Source of the DNA: Azolla pinnata
Taxonomy: Eukaryota; Streptophyta; Polypodiopsida; Salviniales; Salviniaceae
NCBI GenBank assembly: GCA_037176905.1
Contig: JBBBWG010008447.1
Location: 1-24,192, forward strand
Reading direction: 5' to 3'
DNA: 24,192 bases
Positions within the stretch are counted from its first letter, which is position 1. Each line of letters begins with the position of its first letter. Below are positions 8,983 to 18,370 of this stretch, in pieces. The notes under the pieces are model-generated. The model was given only the letters and a program-made list of their open reading frames with translations, had not been told where the DNA came from and ran no database searches. The translations under genes and the position numbers were made by a program.

Positions 8983-9210
8983 ATTATACCTATACATATA
9001 CAAATGAATGTACGTGTATAGATTCATATATAGATTAATATGCATGTATCTATGCCTATACATGTGAATATACCTCTATGTATGCATCTATTGTCACTAT
9101 GCATCATACATGTACATATACATATGAATATACAATATGCATGTATATTTAGATAAATATGTATGTATTTATGCATATACAAGTAAATATACCAGTGAAT
9201 ACATGCTAAT
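8983..9210. repeat. Second block of the ATGCATG-type array
   Basis: Directly after the CACTA-type end, sequence such as cctatacatatacaaatgaatg, gtgaatatacctctatgtatgcat and catgcatgtatatttagataaatatg belongs to the same repeat family as 6490-7530. It fades near 9210. Confidence 0.8.
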
Positions 9211-10300
9211 GTGCAGCGATTATTTAGATACTATGAAGTTACTATGTAATAAATATGCAAGAATTGTGAAGCTAATTTGAAGCTACTATGCGGATACTAT
9301 GCAACAAATATGCAAGAAGTTTTAAAGATGTATATCTTTTCAAATTAAAACAAAAAGAAATATATATAAGTAAATAAAAGGAAATAATGATATTGAAAAT
9401 ATTTTATAAAGAATACTTTTGAACAAGTTTTTAATAGTATAAGATGCCTCAAGATGTCTAATTTGCAAAAAAATGTGCAGTAAACACGTGTCAAAGCGTG
9501 CGTCTAATTTGTAGTAAACCTGCTTCTACGTAGTAGGAAAATATGTAGTATGCATGTGGTAAATGATCAACAAAGTAGCAGCAAAGTAACAATAAACATG
9601 TAGTAAAGCAGTAGTAAAGTAGTAGTAAACATATAGTAAACGAGTAATAAATAAGCATTAAGGAAGTAGTCAATAACGCATCTAATTTGCAGTAAACAAG
9701 CATCTACATTGGGGTTAACATGTGCCTATTTTACAAAGAACACGTATATAGGCGTGTTAAATTGTGTTGTAAACTTTGTGCTAAACTTATGGTAAACAAC
9801 GCATCTAACTTCATGGTAAATTTATATAAATTTCTTTGGTGTTTCATGCAACCATAGATGCAACCTGAAATGTAAACTTGTAGATCAAATTTCACGTCTA
9901 CAAGTGCATCAAACATTCAAGTACCTTGTAGTGTCCAAGCACGTCTCACTAATGTTAGACATTTATGGTGATGATAATCCGAATGAGTATCGTGCGTCAG
10001 ATTTTTGTTCTATTTTTCAGACTCTCGTTTATTTGTATTTACTGTGGACAATATATACTATGCAACAAAATGTTTCGTGAGTATATGTCATTTTGGAATT
10101 TGGGTTTTGCATCTTCATCATTTTGAAGAATTTTAGTCATTTTATTTAGTTAAATGCAATAAACATTTGGTAAATACAAGACAATAACCATTTGGCAGAT
10201 AAACAGTAAACAAGGGGCTAATGTGTAGCAAATGCATGGTAATAACTCAATAAATGTGAAAAGGTTATTTCATTAAAGAATTTGTACAATCAAGACTATG
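9211..10300. repeat. AT-rich region with scattered degenerate AGTAAAC motifs, no gene
   Basis: A loose motif (g)(c/t)agtaaac recurs many times between about 9475 and 9830 and again near 10145-10215. A longer version, gcgtctaatttg(c/t)agtaaac, appears near 9500 and 9673 with weaker forms at 9457 and 9800. Open frames on the minus strand simply read through these motifs. A ttgtagtg at about 9928-9935 could be chance. I recognise no protein or RNA gene. Confidence 0.5.
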
Positions 10301-10305
10301 AGGTA

Positions 10306-10945
10306 TCAAAGGTGATCACTCAAGGAGTAATTATAGCAGACTCTCAAAAACAGAAGAGCTTTGAAGCGTGGGAGTGAGAAGCTGGAAAGAAAAAGCAAAC
10401 TCACAAAAACACCCGAGTTATCACTCCCATGAAGTCCAATTATAGAGTGTTCTAGTAGGCAAATAAAAGTTAAAGAGCTAAGTTTTATTCTGGTTTTTGT
10501 AAACCTAAAATTTGAATATGTAGAGCAAGAGTAACAAGGAAAAAAGAAAGTTGTATTAGAAAAAAGCAAGGCGAGCAAAAAAAGCAGGACCACCAAACGA
10601 CTATAAAAACCAATTGGAGGAGCATGGTTTCACTAAGGTCGTTTCACTAAGCTTTCTTCGAAGTATTAATTATCCACCCTAAGCTTGTAAAAACACAAGA
10701 TTATCTCTATAGAAAATAGAATTTTTAATCACTTGTCTCTCCTCTCTTACCTATCTTAAAGCCTCTTATCTCTCATCCTTCAGGACCAGATCACTTCAGT
10801 ATCCGTGTTTCTCTTATATAGAAATTCTCTTATAATAACACCTCTATTCTAGTACAACTTATAATCCTCGTGTTTTATCCTTCACTATCTGTATCTTGAT
10901 TAAATCTCTCGCATTGATTTTTGGCGCTCCAAATAGGGTCGACAT
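10306..10945 (+). mobile_element. Possible decayed gypsy LTR with primer-binding site
   Basis: A TATA box (ctataaaaac, 10601-10610), a long pyrimidine-rich stretch ending ctctcgca (10913), then a short spacer and ttggcgctcc (10921-10930) resemble the 3' half of an LTR followed by a TGGCGC-type primer-binding site. That kind of site is common in plant Tat/Athila-side gypsy elements. The left boundary is not defined. The minus-strand open frame at 10306-10596 has no recognisable domain, being a Leu/Ser/Phe-rich shadow of purine-rich DNA. Confidence 0.35.
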
Positions 10946-11059
10946 TTTCTGCGTTATGGGAGGACATTGTTTTGGAGTTTATTAGATATGACGGTTAGCC
11001 CTTCAGATGAAAAACTAAGACTAGGTTGTGGTTGAATATAAATGGTAGTACGATCGTAA

Positions 11060-11527
11060 AATTACGATCAGAAATTCCGACAAGTATACACAACACCGAA
11101 GACAAGAAGAAGACAAGGTAGTGAACGCAAAGCTCTTTGTATTGCTACTAATTCTCGGACTATTGCCCGGACTCCTATACAAGTAAGCCCCATGGCTTTA
11201 TATACAATCTTGGTACCTCTTCGGATTACCAAGAGGTCGTATTACAACGCGTCGGTTCGGATCTCCCCTTTAGATTTTCCGATTGTCCGATTACGTATTA
11301 TTTCCATAAATTCCGTAATATTACGAATTTACGATTTACGTCATACTTTCATAATATTCCGGCCAACACTATGGCACACCCGTGGGACAATGTTCCATAC
11401 GTCAAACCCATAGTTTCGCAAAAATAAAAATACAACACTATACAATACGAGGTTTCAATCCTCATTTAATACATGCAAAATAGACGGTTCTACGGAATCG
11501 TCCTCAGCTTCTTCCTCCGGATCTTCC
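11060..11527 (-). mobile_element. Second copy of family E LTR region with a scrap of upstream coding
   Basis: On the minus strand, 11400-11060 aligns with 104-330 of the window: tgtcccacggg.gtgccatagtgttggccgg, then ggagatccgaaccgac, a tatataaagccatg TATA region and gagtccg...atagtccga. Just upstream on that strand (11527-11460) is a 22-codon acidic open frame (EDPEEEAEDDSVEP, then ILHVLNE) that looks like the tail of a retrotransposon polyprotein. The copia element at 11528 has cut it off there. Confidence 0.5.
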
Positions 11528-11848
11528 TGTAAGATGTGTGGGAGAGTAAGGAATCACAGATGGAAGAGCACACGAGAGTGGAGAAGGAAGATCACACAGA
11601 GAAGCAGCAAAGAGGATGGCTGAAATAGCTCTCTATTCTATGAAGATGAACTATATCATAGGATAGGTGAAGTAAAACTATATATAAAACCCTAAACTCT
11701 CTAAGTACTACGTACTACCACACCTGAGTATATCAGATATATGTGGCTACATGGGGAAAAAACCTATAGTCAGATCTAGAGTAAAAAGTGCCCATGTATA
11801 GGGAAACGGTTCACGTCAAATCTACTCGAGGGACACATAAGTGTAACA
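11528..11848 (-). mobile_element. 3' LTR of the copia element
   Basis: On the plus strand it runs from tgtaagatgtgtgg to gtgtaaca. On the element's strand it begins TGTTAC and ends TTACA. It contains a TATATATA core. It pairs with 16402-16722 over its whole length with substitutions only. Confidence 0.95.
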
Positions 11849-11863
11849 AACCCCCCTAGAGCG
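11849..11863 (-). other. Polypurine tract of the copia element
   Basis: The minus strand reads cgctctaggggggtt right before the TGTTACA start of the 3' LTR. The G run is the usual plus-strand DNA primer in retrotransposons. The last coding frame runs through it into the LTR. Confidence 0.8.
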
Positions 11864-11894
11864 AATGATGTGAACACATACAGGGAGTGACAAA

Positions 11895-12475
11895 TCATCC
11901 CCCACAAGGTAGTAAGCCTAAAGCTTTGCTCTCGTGGAAGAGGTTTGGTGAATATATCTGCCACATTACCTTGTGTATCTCCAGCACGAAGGCGCTCTGT
12001 AACATAATGCTAATGAACCTCAATGTGCTTTGTGTGTGCATGAAACACAAGATATCTAGCAACTGCCATAACACTTTGATTGTCAGTGAGAATATGCGTA
12101 GGTGCATTAATCTCCATGCATAGATCCATCAATAAGCGTTTCAGCCATATACACTCCAATGTCGCTGTGAATGCCCCTGTACTCAGCTTCACAACTTGAT
12201 GTGGTCACTATAGGTTGCTTCTTACTCAACCAAGATATGCATGATCCTCCAAGGAAGAAGCAATTACCACTAGTGGACACTCGTGTATCATAGCAACCAG
12301 CCCAATCACTATAAGTAAAAGCATGTAAGCATGGGTGAACATCTGTACCATAAAAGAGACCCAATCTGGGCCTCATGTTACATGCATATATCAAACATCC
12401 CACAACTTGTTGATAATGAGAAGTATCAAATGCATCATTTTCATCCTCAATTGAGAATCGAAATCCAAATTCCAC
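11895..12475 (-). pseudogene. Copia RNase H domain
   Basis: The minus-strand frames give YSDWAGCYDTRVSTSG, then CISWLSKKQPIV.TSSCEAEYRG (12320-12180). After a frameshift come CIWLKRLLMDL, TDNQSVMAVA and HTKHIEVH, and finally a MADIFTKPLPREQSF tail near 11960-11915. These are the standard copia RNase H blocks, with the acidic residues of D.AG, CEAEY and DNQS visible. The frames overlap in different phases, so frameshifts break the domain. It is the last domain before the polypurine tract. Confidence 0.88.
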
Positions 12476-13260
12476 TGGTGTTGAGATAGGCTTGCAATCC
12501 TCAAAACCAAAACGCTGAAGTAGTTTCTCAATGTACTTTTCTCAACGGACACAAACTGGATGCCAAGATAATAATTCAAAAGGCCGAGATATGTGGTATC
12601 AAAAGTATGACGTAAGTCAAGCATAAACATGTTGATTTTTGCATCACATGACCCAGTCAAGAGTATGTCATCAACATAAAGAACAAATACCATAAGTCAG
12701 CCCGATCTTTTCGTACATAAAGTGTGCTTTCAATTCGACTGCATGTAAAGCCAAGAGCAATCAAGTGCGTATGTATTTTCTCATACCATGCACGTGGAGC
12801 CTGCTTAAGTCCATAAAAAGCCTTATGCAAGTGGCAAACCATATGCTCTTGTCCTTTGATGGAAAATCCAGGAGGTTGTTTCACATAAACCTCTTCCTGT
12901 AAGTCACCATTCAAGAAAGCTGTCTTTACATCCAATTGATACATTTTCCAACCATAATGGGCAGCCAATGCAACCACAGTACGAATGGTAGTTATGTGTG
13001 AGGTAGGTGCAAAGTCTCCTCATAATCAATGCCATGCTTTTGTACATAACCTTTTGCAACCAATCTAGCTTTGTAGTGATCAATGCTACGATCTGACTTT
13101 CTTTTAATTTTCTAAACCCACTTAGTACCAATGGCATTCTTACCTTTGGCAATTCACATAACTCCCAAGTACCATTCTTTTCAATTGAATCCAATTCTGA
13201 TTGCATTGCATCCATCCAATTTAAATCATCACATGCATCTTCAAAAGTGAGTGGCTCTTC
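12476..13260 (-). pseudogene. Copia reverse transcriptase domain
   Basis: On the minus strand RT begins with EPLTFEDACDDLNWMDAMQS.L and NGTWEL (about 13260-13160). A frameshifted part near 13130-12980 still spells the expected core out of phase. Then MYQLDVKTAFLNGDLQEEVY and PPGF, HLHKAFYGLKQAPRAWY (12970-12780) and the catalytic LYVDDILLTG (about 12680-12650) follow, and the block ends with LNYYLGIQF. The YVDD box and KTAFLNGDL block are diagnostic of Ty1/copia RT. At least three frame changes separate the pieces. Confidence 0.92.
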
Positions 13261-13639
13261 ATTACATGCTATTGCAATAAGGGATACATCCACAAAATCA
13301 CTTGATGCATGGCGAGAGCTTGATCTTGTTCTACCAAGTAAAGGAGCACTCAATTTGCTATCTTGCAATGTCTTTTGCAACCATTTAGGCATAGATTGTG
13401 CATCCTTGATAGAAATGTGTTCCTCATGTAATTCATCATCCAAATTTACATCATTAGTAGGCTGAATATCATGCTCATTTTCAGCCATATGTCGCTGCAA
13501 ATTATCAACTTTTTGAGCCTCATTTGGATAATTTTCATGATCATAGTCAAGCGCACCACTTTGAAGCAAAGGCATAAGTGTATCTGACACATCTTGCATA
13601 CTAGTTGTTGGCTGAAATTTACATTCAAGTAAAGGATAA

Positions 13640-14526
13640 GCTCAATTTTCAGCAAATACCACATCTCGACTTACTATAATCTTGTCCGTCGATGGATGAT
13701 ATAGTCGATAACCTTTACTCTCACTACTGTATCCAACAAATAATAATATATTTCTTTTCCTTATCATCAAGTTTGTGACGTTGTTGTGATGGCACAAGAG
13801 CATATGCCAAACAACCAAATATGCGCATATGACTAACCATTGGCTTTCGCCTATTCCAAGCTTCATATGGTGTAATGACTCTCAATGCTTTTGTAGGACA
13901 ACGATTCAATACATAATTTGCACACATCACTGCTTCCAACCAAAACTTATCTAGAAGGTGCTTTCCCTTAACCATACATCTTGCCATTTCAAGGAGTGTT
14001 CTATTTTGCGCTCTACAACACCATTTTGTTGAGGCGTATATGGTATTGTACATTGGTGAGCAATACCTCTCTCATGAAAAAAAACATTAAACTCATGTGA
14101 CATGTATTCACCGCCACGATCCGTGTGAAGAGTCATAAGCTTGTTGTCACAAAAATTTTCAGCCATAGCCAAAAATATCTTGAAGTAATAGAATACTTCA
14201 TTCTTTGCTTTCATAGGATAAATCCATGTATGGCGTGTTGCATCATCAATGAAGGTAACAAAGTATACATGTTTGCCAAAAGATGGCGTCTTGATTGGAC
14301 CACATACATCACTATGAACAAGTTGCAATTTTCGTGAAGCATGAGTAGCACTATCTTTGGGAAAAGATGCACGATGCATTTTTCCAAGTATACATCCTTC
14401 ACATGCATGCCTTTCAATAGACTCAAGTGTTGGCAAACCAATAACCATATTCTTCTTTTGCATGTAAAGCAAACTATTGAAATTTAAATGACCAAAACGA
14501 GCATGCCATAACTCTATTTCAACCAT
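13640..14526 (-). pseudogene. Copia integrase with zinc-binding N-terminus
   Basis: The minus-strand frame from 14526 starts at a methionine inside the polyprotein and shows the GAG-pre-integrase zinc motif LWHARFGHLN with CEGC (His8, His13, Cys42, Cys45 of this frame). The catalytic triad follows: Asp73 in VHSDVCGP, Asp136 in HTDRGGE and Glu172 in NGVVERK, a D,D35E arrangement. A one-base frameshift near 14012 breaks the frame just after the Glu. The C-terminal part continues as NRTLLEMARCMV, then CANYVLNRCPTKAL and PYEAWN..KP (14010-13840), and after another frameshift as FVGYSSESKGYRLY (about 13750). The block ends at a TGA at 13642-13644. Confidence 0.92.
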
Positions 14527-15590
14527 AGAAGGAGTGTAAGCAAGGCATTTGAGGCAACTCTCTTATATGTATCCAATCGATATAAACCATTACACAATGT
14601 CCCTGACATCACAATCACATCACCCTTGCTGAAATCATGAACGATACATTTGTTACCAACAAAGTGTACATGAAGTCCCACATTGGTAATACTAGGTACT
14701 GAAATCAAATTTTTCTTGATACCAAGCACGTATAATGCATTCTTAAGAGTAACAATACCTCCATTTGCTGTCGTAAGCTGAATTTCACCAACTCCAACAA
14801 TAGGATAGGAAACATTATTTGCACATATCACATGTCCCCCCTTTGGTGCATCTTCCAAAAATGCAAAAAAACTTTGGCATGAAGTGATGTGCTTTGAAGC
14901 ACCACTATCAAAAAACCAATCCGAATTAACCTCATTCACAACCATGCATGATGAATCATAATTACATGTGATGACACATGCCCAAACATCTTGAGCAACA
15001 TTAGCTTCATCATTCTTTGCATTAGGTGTGTTCTCAACAATAGACATGCCAGCTTCCTTCTTCTTTTCATTCCGTTTGGCAAGCTTTTTACATTCATCAA
15101 TTGTATGTCCACCTTTTCGACAATACTTGCATCTCTTCTTCTTTTGCATATCACCATCATGAGATGAAGAAGTGGAAGAGGAATATTGAGGCTTTGATTT
15201 TGATGAACCCAAAGCTGAACCATACTTGCTTTTACCTTTTTGTGTAATAGCAAGTGTTTGTGTTCCCTCAATCAAAGTGTTTCTATTCACTCTTGATTGT
15301 TGTTCTTGCAAAAGAAGAGACACAACCTCATCAAAAGTATACATATTAGCATTTCCTTTATCAACCAAACGAAGTGTAGTAGCAAAACTCTGGAATGATT
15401 CTGGCAATCCTTTGAGTAGTGTAGAAATAAGTGATGCATCCAGAATGAGTTCATCAATGTTTGCCAATTGCTCTTTCAAATCCTTTATACATGTAACATA
15501 TACATCCATTGTCTCATTTTCAGCCATGCATACATCTTCAAGTTGCTTTCTCAAGTAAGCAACACGTGCTTCATTACACACTGCATACAA
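14514..15590 (-). pseudogene. Copia gag C-terminal part, zinc knuckle and protease
   Basis: This is the longest intact stretch of the element, 358 codons from a methionine inside gag. It starts with the UBN2-type gag region (AYLRKQLEDVCM, LLKGLPESFQSF, SLLLQEQQSR). It continues with a CCHC knuckle, C-X2-C-X4-H-X4-C, at residues 154-167 (15090-15131), and a retroviral-type aspartic protease with DSGA at residues 228-231 (14900-14909). A one-base shift near 14550 separates it from integrase. Upstream, a TGA at 15606-15608 replaces the Trp of the expected AWDTLASLY, so it is not joined to the gag N-terminus. Gag would form the particle, and the protease would cut the polyprotein. Confidence 0.9.
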
Positions 15591-15605
15591 GGAAGCAAGA
15601 GTATC

Positions 15606-15946
15606 TCAAGCTTGTTTTAATGTAGTACATGACCAAATATGTGGAACAATATGTCGCTTCACCGAAAGAGCAATCAATGCATGAGCTTGAGCATCCTTTC
15701 CATCCCATCTCAATTTCTCTTGTGTAGGAGGAGAAGGCATCGCCACTGTACCTGAAGAAGTTGTTGGATCTATGACAATAGGCTGTGTAGTAGAACCAGC
15801 AGGTCGCTTGTCAACATCCACTACTATGTTTCACAATTGCTTTGCAACTAAAACATGTTTGATCATGTTAGACCACATAGGATAGTTGGTCCCATCAAGG
15901 TTATCTTCAGCTTGAAGCATACCAAACAACTCATTGTTGCTTGCCA
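15606..15946 (-). pseudogene. Copia gag N-terminus with two Trp-to-stop changes
   Basis: The natural start is the ATG at 15946-15944 (MASNNELFGMLQAEDNLDG, then NYPMWSNMIKHVL), the usual copia gag opening with the W-NY-W pattern. A TGA at 15831-15833 stands where KQLWNIV is expected. The frame then continues as VDVDKRPAGSTTQP and KDAQAHALIALSV, up to a second TGA at 15606-15608. Both stops look like TGG to TGA. The ATG lies only 6 bases from the inner edge of a duplicated leader segment. Confidence 0.85.
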
Positions 15947-15951
15947 TCTTA

Positions 15952-16306
15952 TAACAGAACTTAAAAGTAGTAGAAAATAGATAAAAGCAAAGCTGAAAAC
16001 CGAAATAAAACACAGCTTACAATCTGTAACTCCGATGTAGATTTTGACTGCACGAATGGCTTCAAAAAGGGGGTTTTACCCTAAGACGCCTAGCGGGGTT
16101 GCTCTCTGACTGCTGGAATTCCAACTTCTAACAGAACTTAAAAGTAGTAGAAAATAGATAAAAGCAAAGCTGAAAACCGAAATAAAACACAGCTTACAAT
16201 CTGTAACTCCGATGTAGATTTTGACTGCACGAATGGCTTCAAAAAGGGGGTTTTACCCTAAGACGCCTAGCGGGGTTGCTCTCTGACTGCTGGAATTCCA
16301 ACTTCT
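15952..16306. repeat. Perfect 177-bp tandem duplication in the copia leader
   Basis: Positions 15952-16128 and 16129-16305 read the same throughout by eye, from taacagaacttaaaagtag to ggaattccaacttc. It lies between the primer-binding site and the gag start, the untranslated leader where packaging signals sit in these elements. Confidence 0.92.
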
Positions 16307-16388
16307 CCAATCCGATAGCAGTTTCCACTACTGAAGTGCCATGCGGAAACCGAATCTCACAAAATCGGCTGAGATGGAGTTGACCCTT

Positions 16389-16400
16389 GCTCTGATACCA
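16389..16400 (-). other. Primer-binding site, tRNA-iMet type
   Basis: The minus strand reads TGGTATCAGAGC, complementary to the 3' end of plant initiator tRNA-Met, one base from the 5' LTR edge. This is the standard minus-strand DNA primer site of copia elements. Confidence 0.95.
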
Positions 16401-16401
16401 C

Positions 16402-16722
16402 TGTAAGATGTGTGGGAGAGTAAGGAATCACAGATGGAAGAGCACACGAGCGTGGAGAAGGAAGATCACACAGAGAAGCAGCAAAGAGGATGGCTGAAAT
16501 AGCTCTTTATTCTATGAAGATGAACTATATCATAGGATAGGTGTAGTAAAACTATATATAAAACCCTAAAATCCCTAAGTACTACGTAATACCAGTCCTG
16601 AGTATATGAGATATATGTGGTTACATGGGGAAAAAATCTCTAGTCAGATCTAGAGTAAAAAGTGTCCATGTATAGGGAAACGGTTCATGTCAAAGCTACT
16701 CGAGAGACACATAGGTGTAACA
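16402..16722 (-). mobile_element. 5' LTR of the copia element
   Basis: Same length and ends as 11528-11848. The TATA-like tatatata (about 16553-16560) would be the element promoter on the minus strand. The primer-binding site follows on its inner side at 16389-16400. Confidence 0.95.
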
Positions 16723-16894
16723 AATATTACATAACATAAGTCTGTAAAACAATTGACACATCTTTGTAACAACGCCTTGCACACCTAAACCATACAATCC
16801 TCTTGATAGGGAGTCAAATGTTTTATCTATTAGGTCATAGACGCACTATGATCATTATATCTCGGTTCTAATATTTAGATCCTATCCATGTCAT

Positions 16895-17080
16895 GTGTGG
16901 TGCATCTAACAAACAAATTCAACTTACAAGTGTCTCTCACACTACCAATTTACGTCCCCTTAGGTCGTCCACATGACATCTCATCCCACTTGACGATTCT
17001 CGAATTGTGTTGCATGACGAAAGGAACCATCTTACTCATCGACCAAACCTCTATTGATGTCCTAACTCACTCTTAATTCG
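16895..17080. repeat. Repeat A, first copy (about 186 bp)
   Basis: It starts gtgtggtgcatctaac and includes gacgattctcgaattgtgtt and gacgaaaggaaccatc. A second diverged copy with the same orientation begins at about 18178. The deleted copia at 17086-18177 lies between them. No coding domain is seen in either copy. Confidence 0.7.
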
Positions 17081-17085
17081 GTGTG

Positions 17086-17223
17086 TGTTGGAGAAGCTCA
17101 TTGGCAATCAAGGTTGAAATAATATGTACATAATGGTGTACATACTAACAAAAGACAAGTATGTGGATGAGAGAGCAAAGGAACAACCAAATGGAGCTTC
17201 AAATTTGAGGCGAATGCTAGGTG

Positions 17224-17270
<47 letters not shown>

Positions 17271-17439
17271 GCACAATATATTGTGTAAATTATACGAAAT
17301 GGCAAGAACAACAATAGCCTATAGAAACTTGGTTATATATAAACTCAAATTAAAGGCAAGCGCCCTTTCCAGTTATTTATAAATATAACATGTTCAAGTG
17401 GATAATATGAATACAACCATTATATGACCATATTCAACA
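17086..17439 (-). mobile_element. 3' LTR of the deleted copia
   Basis: 354 bp, with TGTTG...CAACA ends on the plus strand. It is longer than its partner partly because of an expanded (AG)n tract. Confidence 0.78.
17227..17267. repeat. (AG)n microsatellite, about 20 units
   Basis: An uninterrupted AG run inside the left LTR of the deleted copia. The partner LTR has only a short imperfect version, so the expansion followed insertion. Confidence 0.95.
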
Positions 17440-17846
17440 CTCCCTTTCGGGTGTATACAAAAGAATTTGAAAAAGTCAAATGAGAAAGTATAGATACAAC
17501 AAAGGGGCTAATATACTACGAGTAATATTATAGTTGGTTAGAAATGGGTTCTATGGCACCCAATTTTTGCCAAAGAGACCATAATCAGTATACCTAAAAA
17601 CCGTTGGTCGTCATTGTCAATCGTGGAAACTTTTTTTAGATTGAGCTTTCCCCATTACTTATGCAATCCTAAATAAAGTGGTATTTGACTTTGATATGCT
17701 TTGAAACATTGTGATGTACTAGTCTCTTTATTAACATTACAACCCCCTGACTATCACTTAGTTTACAAGAGTCCAACTCATAGGCTAGTCAACGAGTGAC
17801 AAGTTTAAATAAAGTGAAAACTTGGTGAACCCGAGCTCTGACCAAT

Positions 17847-18177
17847 TGTTGGAGAAGGTTGTCGGCAGTTAGGATTGTAAGTATATGTGTACAACTTGGT
17901 TGTGTATGTGTTAATAGAAGACAGTTATGCAGATGAGAGCAAAGGAACAATAAGATCTGAAGCTATGGAGTTTCAAATCTGTGGCAAGTGCAAGATGACC
18001 AGGCTGAGAGAGAAAGAGAGACAATTTACTTTGTATATTATAGAAACAGGTAACGACAAGAACAAATTATACAAGCTTGGTTACATATATTAACTCAAGT
18101 TAGGGCAAATTCCCTTTCCATTTATTACAAATATAGTCTTTCCAAGTGGACGGTGTAAATACAACCAATATTCGATA
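17847..18177 (-). mobile_element. 5' LTR of the deleted copia
   Basis: 331 bp, starting TGTTGGAG. The far end reads ttcgata where the partner has ttcaaca, so that end is mutated and the boundary is inferred from the alignment. In place of the long (AG)n tract it has a short gagagagaaagagag. Confidence 0.72.
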
Positions 18178-18370
18178 ATGTGGCCCATCTAATGATAGCT
18201 CAACCTGCAAGCAAATCTCAAACTATTGGCATGTTTGTCTCAGGTCAACTTCACAACAGCTCACTCAACCCACAGACGATTCTCAAATTATGTTGAACAA
18301 CGAAAGGGACTCATTCGTCTCATCGGGCACACCTCTACTAACCACCACAACGATGTTGCAACTTGGGCAG
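18178..18370. repeat. Repeat A, second copy
   Basis: It starts atgtggcccatctaatg and includes gacgattctcaaattatgtt and aacgaaagggactcat, paralleling 16895-17080 at roughly two-thirds identity by eye. It directly follows the right LTR of the deleted copia. Confidence 0.65.

Larger units (their letters stand above)
11528..16722 (-). mobile_element. Ty1/copia retrotransposon, complete structure, coding region inactivated
   Basis: Two direct LTRs of 321 bp each (11528-11848 and 16402-16722) bound a 4.5-kb interior transcribed on the minus strand. The tRNA-iMet primer site TGGTATCAGAGC lies one base inside the right (5') LTR, and a polypurine tract (aggggggtt) abuts the left (3') LTR. The interior encodes gag, CCHC knuckle, aspartic protease, integrase, RT and RNase H in the copia order, with integrase before RT. 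By eye the LTRs differ at about 17 positions without gaps (about 95% identity), so insertion is moderately recent. Two or more stops and several frameshifts kill the polyprotein. The flanking 5-mers cttcc and aatat do not match, so no target duplication is visible. Confidence 0.95.
17086..18177 (-). mobile_element. Old, internally deleted copia element with paired LTRs
   Basis: LTRs at 17086-17439 and 17847-18177 share TGTTGGAGAAG starts, gatgagag.caaaggaacaa, and a common tail from ggttaca/tata..taaactcaa through ccctttcca to aatacaacca. The left one ends TTCAACA. The interior is only about 407 bases. A primer site lacking two bases (minus strand TGGTCAGAGC, 17835-17844) lies beside the right LTR, and a purine run (cccgaaagggag, 17440-17451) beside the left one. 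The interior still encodes an RNase H scrap on the minus strand (QGVVMLIKRLVHHNVSKHIK, 17755-17670). So this is a deletion derivative of an autonomous copia on the minus strand, not a true TRIM. Flanking gtgtg and atgtg may be a 5-bp target duplication with one change. Confidence 0.82.

Noticed and set aside
10306..10596. 96-codon minus-strand open frame, possible membrane protein
   Set aside because: It is the complement of a purine-rich, probably LTR-derived stretch. Composition alone gives Leu/Phe/Ser runs, and there is no motif.
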